From NCBI RefSeq assembly GCF_001643775.1, contig NZ_CP011402.1, forward strand, positions 1,396,432 through 1,460,431: a stretch of DNA of 64,000 nucleotides, given 5' to 3'. The notes under the pieces are model-generated. The model worked only from the letters and a program-made list of their open reading frames with translations. It was not told the DNA's origin and ran no database searches. The position numbers were made by a program, and so were the translations under genes. The stretch's first letter is position 1. Each line of letters opens with the position of its first letter. The DNA comes from Denitrobacterium detoxificans. GTDB lineage: Bacteria; Actinomycetota; Coriobacteriia; Coriobacteriales; Eggerthellaceae. Positions 1 through 8,896 of this stretch are shown here, piece after piece.

Positions 1-307
1 CGATTTCCAAGATGACCTGTTCGCCCGCGGCGATATGCTCCTCGACGCTGGCGCGCGGCGTGCCATACTTCGCAGTATGAACGTTTGCCCACTCCAGAAA
101 GCCGTCTTGCGCTACAAGGTCGTCGAACTGACCATCGGTCATGAAGTAATACTGAACGCCATCGACCTCGCCCGCGCGCGGCGCGCGCGTGGTAGCAGAA
201 ACGGATACCCATGCATCGGGTACCCGCTCAAGAAGCCGGGCCACCAGGGTGCCTTTACCTGCACCCGATGGCCCGGATATGACGTACAGATTGCCCTGGC
301 GCGCCAC
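1..307 (-). CDS. gmk: Guanylate kinase (3' end cut by window edge)
   Basis: Phosphorylates GMP to GDP with ATP in the cytoplasm. The N-terminal residues show the kinase P-loop (SGPSGAGKGTL, about residues 9-19), the GMP-binding segment SATTRAPRAGEVDG and the YYF/EWANVHT/YGTP blocks typical of Gmk. Only about 102 residues are inside the window; the rest lies beyond base 1. The start is a GTG whose first G is the last base of the mihF stop (TAGTG), so the two genes are translationally coupled. An mIHF-gmk pair is a common actinobacterial arrangement. Confidence 0.93.
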   Translation of the reverse strand, partial: MARQGNLYVISGPSGAGKGTLVARLLERVPDAWVSVSATTRAPRAGEVDGVQYYFMTDGQFDDLVAQDGFLEWANVHTAKYGTPRASVEEHIAAGEQVILEI

Positions 308-615
308 TAGGCCAGGCGCTCCAGCAGAGCGGCTTCCTGACGCTCGCCCAGGCCACGCAGACGGCGGCTTTCAGCGATATGAAGCTCGTTCATAACCTTT
401 TCGGCCTTGGCCTTGCCATAGCCGGGAAGCGTTTCGATGAGCGTGGAAACCTTCATGCGGCCAATTACCGGATCGTCCTTCTGCTTCAGGACATCGGCCA
501 GCGTGAGTTCGCCAGATTTGAGCTGATCGCGGACCTCCGCGCGCTTGATACGAGCAGCTTTTGCCTTCTCGAGAGCAGCCTTGCGCTCTTCTGGGGTGAG
601 CTGAGGAATTGCCAT
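307..615 (-). CDS. mihF: Actinobacterial integration host factor (mIHF)
   Basis: A 102-residue basic nucleoid-associated protein. It shows the mIHF pattern: an N-terminal LTPEERKAALEKA helix, a central LIETLPGYGKAKAEKVM helix-two-turn-helix that contacts DNA, and a conserved ending rich in Arg (RRLRGLGERQ). Family members condense the chromosome and help phage integration; the family is essential in mycobacteria. An AAGGAG ribosome site lies just upstream of the ATG. It is separated from pyrF by about 150 bases and overlaps gmk by one base. Confidence 0.93.
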   Translation of the reverse strand: MAIPQLTPEERKAALEKAKAARIKRAEVRDQLKSGELTLADVLKQKDDPVIGRMKVSTLIETLPGYGKAKAEKVMNELHIAESRRLRGLGERQEAALLERLA

Positions 616-711
616 CTTCAGATCTCCTTGTCTCGCTTTAGGTTATGCACTTCCGTGCCGTTGTGGATATCCTAATACAAAACAATGGTTATGACCAGCA
701 TTTTTAGGATT

Positions 712-742
712 TTGTCCGCTCAAGCGGCCGTTGAACGGACAA
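712..742 (-). terminator. 12-bp inverted repeat between pyrF and mihF
   Basis: TTGTCCGTTCAA and TTGAGCGGACAA pair around a 7-base GC-rich loop, with one G-U wobble. It sits 25 bases beyond the pyrF stop, so it probably ends or attenuates the pyrKDF transcript. There is no clear U-tract after it on the minus strand, so it could instead be a processing stem or an operator for mihF. Confidence 0.5.
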
Positions 743-766
743 AAACAACCGTAAATTCGATGGATT

Positions 767-1501
767 TTACGCCTCTTCAAGCTCGGAAACGATTCGCTCG
801 AAAGCAGCCACGGGATCGTCGGCTTCCGTGATAGGACGGCCGATGACCAGGTGCGATGCACCATTTTCGAACGCCATGGCAGGCGTGGTAACGCGCGACT
901 GGTCACCCTTAGAAGCCCAGGTGGGACGTACGCCAGGCGTGACGATAAACGCGTTGGGTCCAAGCAGCTCACGCAGGATGGGAGCCTCGAGCGGCGAGGC
1001 CACAACGCCCGAAAGTCCAGCTTCCTTGGCCATGGAAGCCAGCGCGCGAACCTGCTCTTCCACCGAGCGAGTGACGCCCGTGGTTGCCAGGGTTTCGGCA
1101 TTCATGCTCGTAAGCACCGTGATGCCCAGCGTAACAGGCTCGGGAATGCCAAAGTCGCTCGCAGCAGTGCGCGCGCCTTCGACGGCGGCCTGCATCATGG
1201 GAAGGCCGCCCACGGCGTGCATGGTGAGCATGTCGGCGCCATTATGCGTAGCCGACGAGGCGGCGCCGCGCACCTGATGCGGAATGTCGTGGAACTTCAG
1301 GTCGAGGAAGATCTTGAAGCCGCGCTCCTTCAGCTCGTAGACGATCTGGGGGCCCAGCTTGTAGAACAGCGTCATGCCGATCTTCAGCCATGCCGCATGG
1401 CCGGAAAGCATGTCGGCCAGGTCGAGCGCACGAGCGCGGTCGCAGTCGAGCGCAACGATAATGCGGTCGCGCGGAGCTTCGTCTTTCCAGTTCTCTAGCA
1501 T
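767..1501 (-). CDS. pyrF: Orotidine 5'-phosphate decarboxylase
   Basis: Last step of UMP synthesis: OMP to UMP plus CO2. The protein has 244 residues, normal for the short PyrF class. The catalytic tetrad segment DLKFHDIP carries D67, K69 and D72, and the phosphate-binding end shows VTPGVRP and [11 protein letters not shown]. The reading frame stays open further upstream, but homology begins at the ATG at 1501, which overlaps the pyrD end by 7 bases. It belongs to the pyrK-pyrD-pyrF operon. Confidence 0.95.
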   Translation of the reverse strand: MLENWKDEAPRDRIIVALDCDRARALDLADMLSGHAAWLKIGMTLFYKLGPQIVYELKERGFKIFLDLKFHDIPHQVRGAASSATHNGADMLTMHAVGGLPMMQAAVEGARTAASDFGIPEPVTLGITVLTSMNAETLATTGVTRSVEEQVRALASMAKEAGLSGVVASPLEAPILRELLGPNAFIVTPGVRPTWASKGDQSRVTTPAMAFENGASHLVIGRPITEADDPVAAFERIVSELEEA

Positions 1502-2412
1502 TGCAGGCCTCCTACCAGCTCGTTCACGTCGGTTACGCCCTGCTCTTCGCAGTATGCACGAATACCCTCGATGACCTCGCGCGTGGCGAGGGGGTTTACG
1601 AAGTTGGCGGTGCCCACGGAAACGGCGGTAGCGCCCGCGAGCATGAACTCGACGGCGTCGGTGCCGTTCATGATGCCGCCCATACCCAAGATGGGTACGT
1701 TTACGGCGTTGTGCACCTGCCATACCATGCGCAGAGCAACGGGCTTCACGGCCGGGCCGGAAAGGCCGCCCACCACGCGAGCAAGCACGGGCTTGCGGGT
1801 ACGTGCGTCGATGGCCATGCCCAAAAGCGTATTGATGAGCGAAAGGGCGTCGGCACCCGAGGCTTCGGCCGCGCGGGCGATTTCCGTGACGTCAGTGACG
1901 TTCGGGGAAAGCTTCACGATCATGGGCTTCTTCGTGGCCTCGCGGCACAGGCCCACGATCTTTTCCACGCTGGGAACGTGCGTGCCAAACGTCATGCCGC
2001 CCGAATCGACATTGGGGCAGCTGATATTCACCTCATAGGCGCTCACGCGATCATCGTCGTCGAGCGATTCGATGACCTGCACGTATTCCTCGAAGCTGTG
2101 GCCAGAGACGTTCACGATGACGGGTACGTCACGCCCTTCGAGCCACGAAAGGTCCTTTTCCTTCAGCACGGCCACGCCAGGGTTCTGCAGGCCGATGGAA
2201 TTCAGCATGCCAGAAGGCGTTTCGGCAATGCGAGGGCTTGCGTTGCCCTCCCAGCCGTTCAACGACACGCCCTTCGTGGTGACTGCGCCAAGCATCTCGA
2301 CGGGCACAAAATCGTTGTACTCGCGGCCAGCGGCATACGTGCCCGAAGCCACGGTAACGGGATTCTTCATTTCCAAGCCGCCCAAATTGACGGCCATATT
2401 CACCTGCGTCAT
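1495..2412 (-). CDS. pyrD: Dihydroorotate dehydrogenase class 1B, catalytic subunit
   Basis: Oxidises dihydroorotate to orotate on FMN in the cytoplasm and passes electrons to PyrK and then NAD+. It is a TIM barrel of 305 residues, with the active-site Cys in NISCPN (C132) that distinguishes class 1 enzymes, the KLSPNV strand, and a C-terminal FMN phosphate site [11 protein letters not shown]. The ATG at 2412 is preferred because it overlaps the pyrK stop (TAATG) and has an AGGTGG site 7 bases upstream; a GTG two codons earlier is possible. Pairing with pyrK supports class 1B. Confidence 0.94.
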   Translation of the reverse strand: MTQVNMAVNLGGLEMKNPVTVASGTYAAGREYNDFVPVEMLGAVTTKGVSLNGWEGNASPRIAETPSGMLNSIGLQNPGVAVLKEKDLSWLEGRDVPVIVNVSGHSFEEYVQVIESLDDDDRVSAYEVNISCPNVDSGGMTFGTHVPSVEKIVGLCREATKKPMIVKLSPNVTDVTEIARAAEASGADALSLINTLLGMAIDARTRKPVLARVVGGLSGPAVKPVALRMVWQVHNAVNVPILGMGGIMNGTDAVEFMLAGATAVSVGTANFVNPLATREVIEGIRAYCEEQGVTDVNELVGGLQC

Positions 2413-3209
2413 TACCACACCACCTGATCAGCTTCAAAAATGGGACCATCGACGCACGCGCGCTTCTTGCCCTGGGCGGTTTCCACCACGCACGAAAGGC
2501 AGGCGCCTACGCCGCATGCCATGCGACGCTCCATGGAAACCTGGCAGGCGATGCCAGCTTCGGCTGCGCTGTTGGCCACGGCGCGCATGAGCGGTTCCGG
2601 CCCGCACGTAATGACGCGGCTGTATTCGTTCTTCTGCATGAGCTCGGCTGCCGGGATGGTCGCGAAGCCCTTGAAGCCATACGAGCCATCGTCGGTGGCG
2701 CAAACCGGGTCGGCGCCAAGCAGCGCGGCGTAACGCTCGCGCGTAACCAGAGCGCTGGCATTTTGCGCGCCAAGCACCACATCGACGGGAACGCCCGCTT
2801 CAACGCAGCGCTTCACCTGCATGAACGTAGCCGGCGCACCCGCGCCGCCCGCAACGGCGAGCACGCGCGTTTCGCCTTCGGGCGCATCCCAGGGACGACC
2901 GATAGGGCCAATCTGGTCGAGCTGCGTGCCAGCGGGAAGCTGCGAGAGGAATTCCGTACCATAGCCCACGACTTGGTACAGGATGTCCATGGTGCCCTCT
3001 TCGGGGAACGTTTCGTATACGCTGAAGGGGCGGCGAAGGATGTGCGATTCCATCTGCGGGATGCGCACATGCGTGAACTGACCGGGGAGAAGCGCCTGGG
3101 CAATGCGCGGGCTTTCAACGCGCATCACGAAAAGCCTGGGACCCACCTTCTCGTTGGAGAGCAGGGTTATCCGCTCGTGAATGAGACCGCTACGGTCTTC
3201 GCAACACAT
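2412..3209 (-). CDS. pyrK: Dihydroorotate dehydrogenase electron-transfer subunit
   Basis: Flavin and iron-sulfur subunit that moves electrons from PyrD FMN to NAD+. The 265-residue protein has a ferredoxin-reductase-like FAD domain (RRPFSVYE block), an NAD domain ([12 protein letters not shown]) and a C-terminal 2Fe-2S site with C232, C237, C240 and C252 (C-x4-C-x2-C-x11-C). An AGAGG site lies 7 bases before the ATG. It is the first gene of the pyrKDF operon here. No PyrR-type leader was found upstream of it, unlike the car and pyrRBC operons. Confidence 0.93.
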   Translation of the reverse strand: MCCEDRSGLIHERITLLSNEKVGPRLFVMRVESPRIAQALLPGQFTHVRIPQMESHILRRPFSVYETFPEEGTMDILYQVVGYGTEFLSQLPAGTQLDQIGPIGRPWDAPEGETRVLAVAGGAGAPATFMQVKRCVEAGVPVDVVLGAQNASALVTRERYAALLGADPVCATDDGSYGFKGFATIPAAELMQKNEYSRVITCGPEPLMRAVANSAAEAGIACQVSMERRMACGVGACLSCVVETAQGKKRACVDGPIFEADQVVW

Positions 3210-3646
3210 AGATGTACCTCTCGTTCAGGGTTGGATTTCCCACATGATACCGCACGCCCTTCGCGCGCTAGCCTGCGCTAAAGCGACTACAGGGAATGCA
3301 CGCGAAATGCATGAACGAAAGGCCGCGAATCCCCCACTCCGATACCGACGGGAAGCACCTTGGCAAAAACGGAGCATGAAAATGCAAAAATTTGCCGCTC
3401 TGAACAAAATCTGGGGCCAAAATCGGCTCAAAGCAAGCAAGTCGAAAGCTTCGAATCGCATTTGCCCAGGTCGCCGAAATGAGGCCCTCGCGCATTCGGG
3501 GCGGAAATGTTCAGAAAGACGAATTTTTAACATCCGGCAGCGTATTTTCGCCGAAACGGGACCGAGCGCACGCAAATCGACGGTATTCGCGCCATCACGC
3601 AGAGATGCGCGAGCAAATGCGCTCCCCCGTTCCTTGTTCGCGCACG
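3210..3646. other. Intergenic gap of about 440 bases, no gene recognised
   Basis: This stretch lies between pyrK and the flavodoxin gene, both on the minus strand. Open frames across it have no recognisable protein and run into the flavodoxin gene out of frame. No copy of the PyrR RNA element, tRNA, terminator or insertion-sequence end was recognised. A weak TATCAT box lies about 40 bases before pyrK, but no convincing -35 partner was seen. It marks the junction between the pyr genes and the accessory block. Confidence 0.6.
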
Positions 3647-4174
3647 TTAGCGCTTCTTGAAATGCCTTGCCCCGCACACGGCGGCAACCGTCACCCCCGC
3701 AACGGCTGCCGTTGCGACGGCAATGGAGATAGCCGTGACGGCAACGGCCTTCACGTCGGTCCCGCAGCAGATGGAATTCGCTTCCTTCACGTGCTTGCGA
3801 GCAAAGGCGCGAGCAGCCGGCTTGCGAGACTCGATGGCAAATTCGGGAGCGAAGAAATGCTTGCAATCGACGAGAATGCCCTTGCGAAGAAGAATCTTGC
3901 GAAGGGCAAGAATCGTGCGACGCGATACGCCCGATGTGGTGAAGAGGACAACGCGGCCTACCTTACCAGCGGGAATGGCATTCGCGTACTCGCGAAGCTC
4001 TTTGGCGAGGGCGTTCAAGTACGGCGCACCCCCAAGGAAAAGCACGTCGCAATCAAGAGCGGCGGCCGGCATTTCATCTATTGTGTACGCGGGCACGCCC
4101 AGCTCGCTGGCTATCTCATTGGCAATGGCCTCGGTGTTGCCCGACTGAGAGTAATAGACGACTTTGACGTTCAT
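3647..4174 (-). CDS. Flavodoxin-like protein with C-terminal membrane segment
   Basis: A flavodoxin fold protein of 175 residues. The FMN phosphate loop YSQSGNTEAIANEIA is at about residues 8-22, the second loop (LGGAPYLNAL) near 47-56, and VLFTTSGVSRRT in the third strand region. After residue 140 comes a hydrophobic Ala/Val-rich stretch (about 144-168) followed by a basic end, which looks like a tail anchor with the flavodoxin domain in the cytoplasm. A strong GAGGGGG site precedes the ATG. It lies downstream of, and on the same strand as, the metal-chelate transporter genes, so a role in reducing an imported chelate is possible but unproven. Confidence 0.8.
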   Translation of the reverse strand: MNVKVVYYSQSGNTEAIANEIASELGVPAYTIDEMPAAALDCDVLFLGGAPYLNALAKELREYANAIPAGKVGRVVLFTTSGVSRRTILALRKILLRKGILVDCKHFFAPEFAIESRKPAARAFARKHVKEANSICCGTDVKAVAVTAISIAVATAAVAGVTVAAVCGARHFKKR

Positions 4175-4207
4175 GCTTCCCCCTCACCTGGATGTTGCCT
4201 TGCATTC

Positions 4208-4235
4208 ATTATAAATAGCACCGAAGGGGAAACAA
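4208..4235 (-). promoter_or_regulatory. Candidate promoter for the flavodoxin gene
   Basis: On the minus strand TTGTTT and TATAAT are separated by 16 bases, with the -10 box 33 bases from the ATG. This suggests the flavodoxin can be transcribed apart from the upstream transporter operon. Confidence 0.5.
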
Positions 4236-4389
4236 TTAACGGAGCGGTTGCAATACGGCGAATGGACAAGGGGGCGAAATGCAATTGGATACGTAGGGGA
4301 CCCAAAAAAAACAAAGGCCGATCAACGCCCTGCCGCAAACCCGCCACTACCGCCGCGATTTCCCCGCGAAATCGGATTCAGCTACACCC

Positions 4390-5532
4390 CTATTCCCTAC
4401 CATCTGGGAAAAAGACATAGCCAGAAGCCCAGCGAGTCATCAAATAGCGCGGGTTTTTAGGATCTTCTTCAATCTTGCGCCTTATTCGGCTTACGTAGAC
4501 GGCGACGTTAGCGTGCCCATCGGAGTATTCGCTTCCCCAAGCAGCCTTTACCAGTGCATCGGAGGAAACGACCGAACCGGCATTGCGCGCCAACGTTAGC
4601 AATAAGTTGAACTCCTTTGGCGTGAGCTTTACGGGCACGCCCTCTTTCCGCACAACGAACTTCCTTGGATCGAATTCGAAAACACCCATTTTCATGTAGT
4701 CGACGAGCATGACCTTGGCCCGCGCCTCAAGCGCAGAGGCATCAGCCCCAGAACCCTCTTCTCTCAGAACGGGCTGGGAAGGGGTATCAAGCGCATTGAC
4801 GCAATTCGCATCGTCACCCAACCCGGAACGCCCCTTATGAACCTCAAGCGCAAACTGGGCGCTGCCCGGCGTGTTCTGCCCCGCGCCAAGACGACGGCAG
4901 CGAATCTCGCTCGCACCAAGTTTCCAAAATTGTTCGATGTCCCACTGCGGACGATCGACCAATGTGATGGGCAAATCGCGAGCGATATCGTTGCGCATCA
5001 GCAGCTGCTCGAGCGATTGCGTGGGATGAGTGGGCGTTTCGCCACGCGCTTCAGCCTCGTTGAATGCCTTCCCATAATTCGCATCGAGGTTAAGGAACAC
5101 GCCGCCCTCTGCGAGTACGCGCATAACCTCGGCATAGACAGCATCCACATCCTCGAGAATCCATGTCACGTTTCGCGAAACGATAAAGTCAAAGGAGCCA
5201 TCGGGGAATTCGAGCTTATGTGCATTCATGCACATAAGCTCTGCCTCGTAGCCCCTCTTTGCAAGATTCTTTCGCGCCATGGCGAGCATCTCTTCCGAGA
5301 AATCAACGCCCGTGGCACTACACCCCGCATCAATGAGCAGCATCGTCATGAAGCCTGAACCGCACCCGATATCAAGTGCCTTGATATTGTCCTCAGCAGG
5401 CAAGCTCATCGCCACTTGCGAGGCAAACCGCATGCGTTTATCGCTTCGGTATGATTTCATATGCAGCTCAGAATACTCAGGTGCCCTACCTGCCCAGTAT
5501 TCTAAAGACTGTCGTTCCTTCACTTCCGACAT
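4390..5532 (-). CDS. SAM methyltransferase fused to OmpR-type winged-helix domain
   Basis: A 380-residue two-domain protein. Residues 45-150 form a class I SAM-dependent methyltransferase: motif I ALDIGCGSG (52-60), acidic motif II GVDFSEEMLAMA, and the post-motif DGSFDFIVSRNVTW. Residues 235-275 are a linker. Residues 284-377 are a complete OmpR/PhoB DNA-binding domain (LTPKEFNLLLTLARNAG, recognition helix NVAVYVSRIRRKIE, wing RWASGYVF). No receiver domain is present. It is the last gene of the ABC transporter cluster, 11 bases beyond the ATPase. Methyltransferases of this kind often sit beside chelate importers in anaerobes; fusion to a DNA-binding domain suggests a one-protein sensor and regulator. 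Substrate and target are unknown. Confidence 0.85.
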   Translation of the reverse strand: MSEVKERQSLEYWAGRAPEYSELHMKSYRSDKRMRFASQVAMSLPAEDNIKALDIGCGSGFMTMLLIDAGCSATGVDFSEEMLAMARKNLAKRGYEAELMCMNAHKLEFPDGSFDFIVSRNVTWILEDVDAVYAEVMRVLAEGGVFLNLDANYGKAFNEAEARGETPTHPTQSLEQLLMRNDIARDLPITLVDRPQWDIEQFWKLGASEIRCRRLGAGQNTPGSAQFALEVHKGRSGLGDDANCVNALDTPSQPVLREEGSGADASALEARAKVMLVDYMKMGVFEFDPRKFVVRKEGVPVKLTPKEFNLLLTLARNAGSVVSSDALVKAAWGSEYSDGHANVAVYVSRIRRKIEEDPKNPRYLMTRWASGYVFFPDGRE

Positions 5533-5543
5533 GATGAAACACC

Positions 5544-6329
5544 CTATTTGGCATCGTTTCCAAGGGGCCCAGGGAGACAGATGGTGCGATTGCCGATATG
5601 CTCGACATGCACTTCAATGCCGTAAAGCTCTCGCATGTTTTCTTCGGTAACGACCTCATGCGCAAGCCCCTCGGCAACGATACGACCACCGGAAAGTATC
5701 GCCGTCTTCGATCCGAGCATGAGCGCGTGATCGGGAAAATGAGTGGTCATAAGAACGCCCATATTCCTATCGCGAAGCTTCTTGACCAGCTCGATGAAAC
5801 GGTATGCGTTTCCAAAGTCGAGATGCGCGGTCGGCTCGTCCAATATCATGAGTTCAGGCTCCTGCGTAAGTGCAGAGGCGATCATGACCAACTGTCGTTC
5901 GCCGCCCGAAATATCGGTGTAGGGCTTCTCTGCAAGGTGACCAACTCCTAGGTAATCGAGCTGCTCATATGCGAACGCAACATCTTTGTCACTTGGGCTT
6001 GATAGGTATCCGATACGCGACGTTCGACCCATGGCCACAACATCGATCACCTTATAGGCAAACGAGGGCGTATGCGTTTGCGGAAGATAGGCGACCTTAC
6101 GGGCGAAATCGCGAGCACTATAATGCACAACGGGAACACGGTCGACCGTAATGGAGCCAGCAGATATCTCCAAAGCCCCGATGATGCACTGCAGCAAGGT
6201 TGATTTCCCAGTGCCGTTTGCCCCTAGTATGCACAGCACCTCGGGGGATTCATACGAAAGCGACGTATGCTCGAGCACCTTGCGTGAGGATTCGTATCCA
6301 AAAGCGATATCATCAACCTCCAGGTTCAT
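5544..6329 (-). CDS. FecE/BtuD-type ABC transporter ATPase
   Basis: ATP-binding subunit of an iron-siderophore, heme or corrinoid importer. The 261 residues show Walker A GANGTGKST (36-44), Q-loop YLPQTH, ABC signature SGGERQ, Walker B LMILDEPTAHLD and the switch His in MTTHFPDH. The ATG at 6329 overlaps the permease stop (TAATG); a TTG two codons earlier is less likely. Its neighbours are the permease and binding protein upstream and the methyltransferase/regulator downstream. The ligand cannot be told from sequence alone. Confidence 0.92.
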   Translation of the reverse strand: MNLEVDDIAFGYESSRKVLEHTSLSYESPEVLCILGANGTGKSTLLQCIIGALEISAGSITVDRVPVVHYSARDFARKVAYLPQTHTPSFAYKVIDVVAMGRTSRIGYLSSPSDKDVAFAYEQLDYLGVGHLAEKPYTDISGGERQLVMIASALTQEPELMILDEPTAHLDFGNAYRFIELVKKLRDRNMGVLMTTHFPDHALMLGSKTAILSGGRIVAEGLAHEVVTEENMRELYGIEVHVEHIGNRTICLPGPLGNDAK

Positions 6330-7438
6330 TACCAATTAACCTTCTTCCTGTAGATGAAATACAAGAAAAGCGGCACGCCGATAATGCCCGTTATTACCCC
6401 CAGCGGTATCTCGGAGGACGTAAGCGTGCGGCACAGATCGTCGACGACGAGCAGATAGCAGATTCCTATGGAAACCGACGCAGGAATGAGCTTGCGAAAG
6501 TCGGGACCCACAAGCATGCGTGCGAGATGCGGCACCACAATACCGACCCAGCCAATGATGCCCGAAATGGAAACGGCTAGCGCGGTGAGCATACTGCTGA
6601 TTCCGATGATGATTGCACGGTCGCGACGCACATTAAGCCCGAATGACTTCGCCTCTTGATCGCCTAGCGACAACACATTCGTGCGCCACCGCATCAAGAA
6701 CACAACAACCATGCAGATGACGTAGAACGGAAGCACCTTCGCCAGCCCCTCAAACGACGAACCCGACAGCGAGCCCATGAGCCAATAGACTATCTGGGGG
6801 AGCTTTTCCAATGGGTCTGCCGTGAACTTGAGCAAGGACACAAGCGACGAGAACAGCGCGCCTATGAGCATGCCAGCAAGCACAAGCGTGACGGTGTTGC
6901 GTCTGCTGCGACTGGCAATGAGGAACGTAAGCGCGACCGCCGCCAGGCCGAACGCGACCGCAAATAACTGTATTCCCGCGGCACCGAGCGACAAAACTAT
7001 GGCAAGCGCGGCGCCAAAGCCAGCTCCATTGCTCACGCCCAACGTATAGGGCGAGGCCAACGGATTGCGAAAGACGCCCTGGAACACTGCGCCAGCCACC
7101 GACAAACCCGCACCAACAAGCGCGGCGGCGCAAACGCGTGGCAGCCTCACTTGCCAGACTACATTTACCGTCAACGAATCCAGAGAGGACGTCTGACCCG
7201 TGAGTTTGCACCAGATAATCTGGCACACGTCAACTGGCCCCACATCGTACGATCCAAGCGTCAACGAAAACACGAAGAACGCCAAGGGCAGGGTGAAAAG
7301 CACGATGCCCATCAGGGTCATCCCAAAAGCCGCATGCCTCTTTTCGGCAGTCGAAGAACTCCAAGACAGACAAAGGCCAGACGGCACGGAAGCCTCATTC
7401 CGCGCCGTCCTGATAAGAAATGAACGTATGGCAAGCAC
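6329..7438 (-). CDS. FecCD-family ABC transporter permease
   Basis: Integral membrane permease of 369 residues with about nine or ten hydrophobic helices. Family landmarks are RLPRVCAAALVGAGLSVAGAV (in part), FRNPLASPYTLGVSNGAGFGA, the ATPase-coupling loop with DQEAKSFGLNV, and GIIGWVGIVVPHLARMLVG. The N-terminal 35 residues are an unusual polar extension. It starts with GTG at 7438, whose first base is the last base of the TAG that ends the full-length binding-protein frame. That coupling is broken if translation of the binding protein stops at the internal TAA. Confidence 0.9.
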   Translation of the reverse strand: MLAIRSFLIRTARNEASVPSGLCLSWSSSTAEKRHAAFGMTLMGIVLFTLPLAFFVFSLTLGSYDVGPVDVCQIIWCKLTGQTSSLDSLTVNVVWQVRLPRVCAAALVGAGLSVAGAVFQGVFRNPLASPYTLGVSNGAGFGAALAIVLSLGAAGIQLFAVAFGLAAVALTFLIASRSRRNTVTLVLAGMLIGALFSSLVSLLKFTADPLEKLPQIVYWLMGSLSGSSFEGLAKVLPFYVICMVVVFLMRWRTNVLSLGDQEAKSFGLNVRRDRAIIIGISSMLTALAVSISGIIGWVGIVVPHLARMLVGPDFRKLIPASVSIGICYLLVVDDLCRTLTSSEIPLGVITGIIGVPLFLYFIYRKKVNW

Positions 7439-8613
7439 TACGCAACCGTTCCGGTGAACTCGATTCCATAGAAGCGCTCATAAAACTCTCGGGCCTTATC
7501 CTCGACCTGATCTGCCGAGACTTTGTCGGGATAGAACGTGTGCGCCAACCAAAGTTCGCCAAGAGCAATGGAATCGGTATCAGGGTTGCCCCAGGGCTTC
7601 GTCCAGTACGGAGCCTCGATAACTTACCCATCTTTTACGGCATTGAGCTCCGCGTATTGCGAGTCGGTCGTGATGGTTTCGTAGTCATCGGGGTAACGGT
7701 CCTGCGTAATGATCGCATCGGGATTCCAGGTGGCCACAAGCTCGGCATTGTAGTCGGTGTTACCTTGGACGCCCGCGAGCGCTGCGGCGTTGACCGCACC
7801 CGAGCGAAGCAACTGACAACCAACGTACTTGTCGTTGCCATATGCAATGCCATTAGCCAGGACGGCGACCTTAACGCGCTCATCGTCTTCAATATCGCCA
7901 ACTGCATTGTCCACGACGCTACGACTGTCCAGGCAGAAGTCCCAAATCTCCTCGGCAGTGTCTTCTTTTCCAGAAAGAGTGCCGAGCCTCTTAATGGCCC
8001 ATTCGCAGCCCTCGGTATAGGCTGCGTCAGCATTGGCAAGGCGCGGGTTCTGAGCCTCGGCCTGCTTGCCCTCACCACGCAAGGTCACGACTACCACGGG
8101 AATGCCAAGATTCTTTACCTGTTCAATAGCATCTTTGGGAGCTTGCGCAGCAGCAATGACCACATCGGGATTGAGCGCGGCGATTTGCTCGACATTCCAT
8201 TCCTGCAACCCACCGGGCATAGGCAGGTTCTCGATACCGGGGAACACATCGGTCATGTAATCACCCAGGTTCTTTTTCCAGCTGTCAACAATGCCGACAA
8301 TGCTTGACTGAGCGCCAAGCTGACAGAGCATATCAAGCGAGTGGTGCTGCAAAACTACCATGCGCTCGCAGGGCACCGAAACGGTTACGTCGTTATCATT
8401 CTGGTCCTTAAACGTGATCTCGGTCTTTGAAGCGCTCGGCTCAGAAGCCGATGCATCCGCCACGTCGCTCGAGTTGCTCGAAGAAAAGCCCTGAGCGCAG
8501 CCCGTGATGCCAAAGGCGGCCATACTGCCAACGCCCAAAGCGCTAAGCTTCAGAAACGAACGGCGGGAACAGCACCTTCCTAGCACGCTTTCGAAACTAT
8601 CACGCTTATTCAT
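7438..8613 (-). pseudogene. Tat-exported metal-chelate binding lipoprotein with in-frame TAA
   Basis: Periplasmic-binding-protein type III (FecB/BtuF-like) lipoprotein. The N-terminus has a twin-arginine motif (SRRSFLKLS) and a lipobox ending ITGC. The core reads MVVLQHHSLDMLCQLGA, then LNPDVVIAA. Translation stops after residue 329 at TAA (7626-7624). The same frame continues for 61 more residues that look like the normal end of the family (APYWTKPWGNPDTDSIALG, then FYERFYGIEF) to a TAG at 7440-7438 that overlaps the permease start. So the gene was 391 codons long. The TAA differs by one base from CAA, AAA or GAA. It is either a nonsense mutation, a readthrough site or a sequence error. The lost segment normally forms part of the C-terminal lobe. 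Confidence 0.85.
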
Positions 8614-8641
8614 ACCAAACCCTTTCGTTATTCTACGCTAA

Positions 8642-8704
8642 GATTATTTCCCATTTCGAATAATCCGCTTTGCGATTATAGACTCAACCGTGAATAATCC
8701 TCAA
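8642..8704 (-). promoter_or_regulatory. Promoter of the transporter operon with repeated operator
   Basis: On the minus strand TTGAGG (8704-8699) and TATAAT (8680-8675) are 18 bases apart. Two direct copies of GAATAATCC (plus-strand reading) lie at 8658-8666 and 8692-8700: one overlaps the -35 box, the other lies just after the -10. The first also forms a 7-bp inverted repeat, GATTATT-N10-AATAATC (8642-8665). The placement is that of a repressor site; the fused methyltransferase/winged-helix protein is an obvious candidate to bind it. Confidence 0.65.
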
Positions 8705-8896
8705 CGAAATATTATTAAGATTTGTTAATACATTGACGCTGTCCCCCATTGCGTCAGATGAGCAACGTGACCATGGCTTATCGTCTTCGCCACCATAATG
8801 GCCGCAGCGATTCACGCGTGCGCCCAAGGCGAACCCCATTCTTACCTCATCCGTCGAACCTTCGTTCATATATACTTCCACTCGAGGGAGGAACAT

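Noticed and set aside
3225-3866. A 213-codon minus-strand frame upstream of pyrK
   Set aside because: It overlaps the flavodoxin gene in another frame and encodes a Cys/Arg-rich sequence without features.
7395-7631. A 78-codon minus-strand frame over the end of the binding-lipoprotein gene
   Set aside because: It is out of frame with the gene. The correct frame carries recognisable family sequence beyond the TAA, which this one does not.
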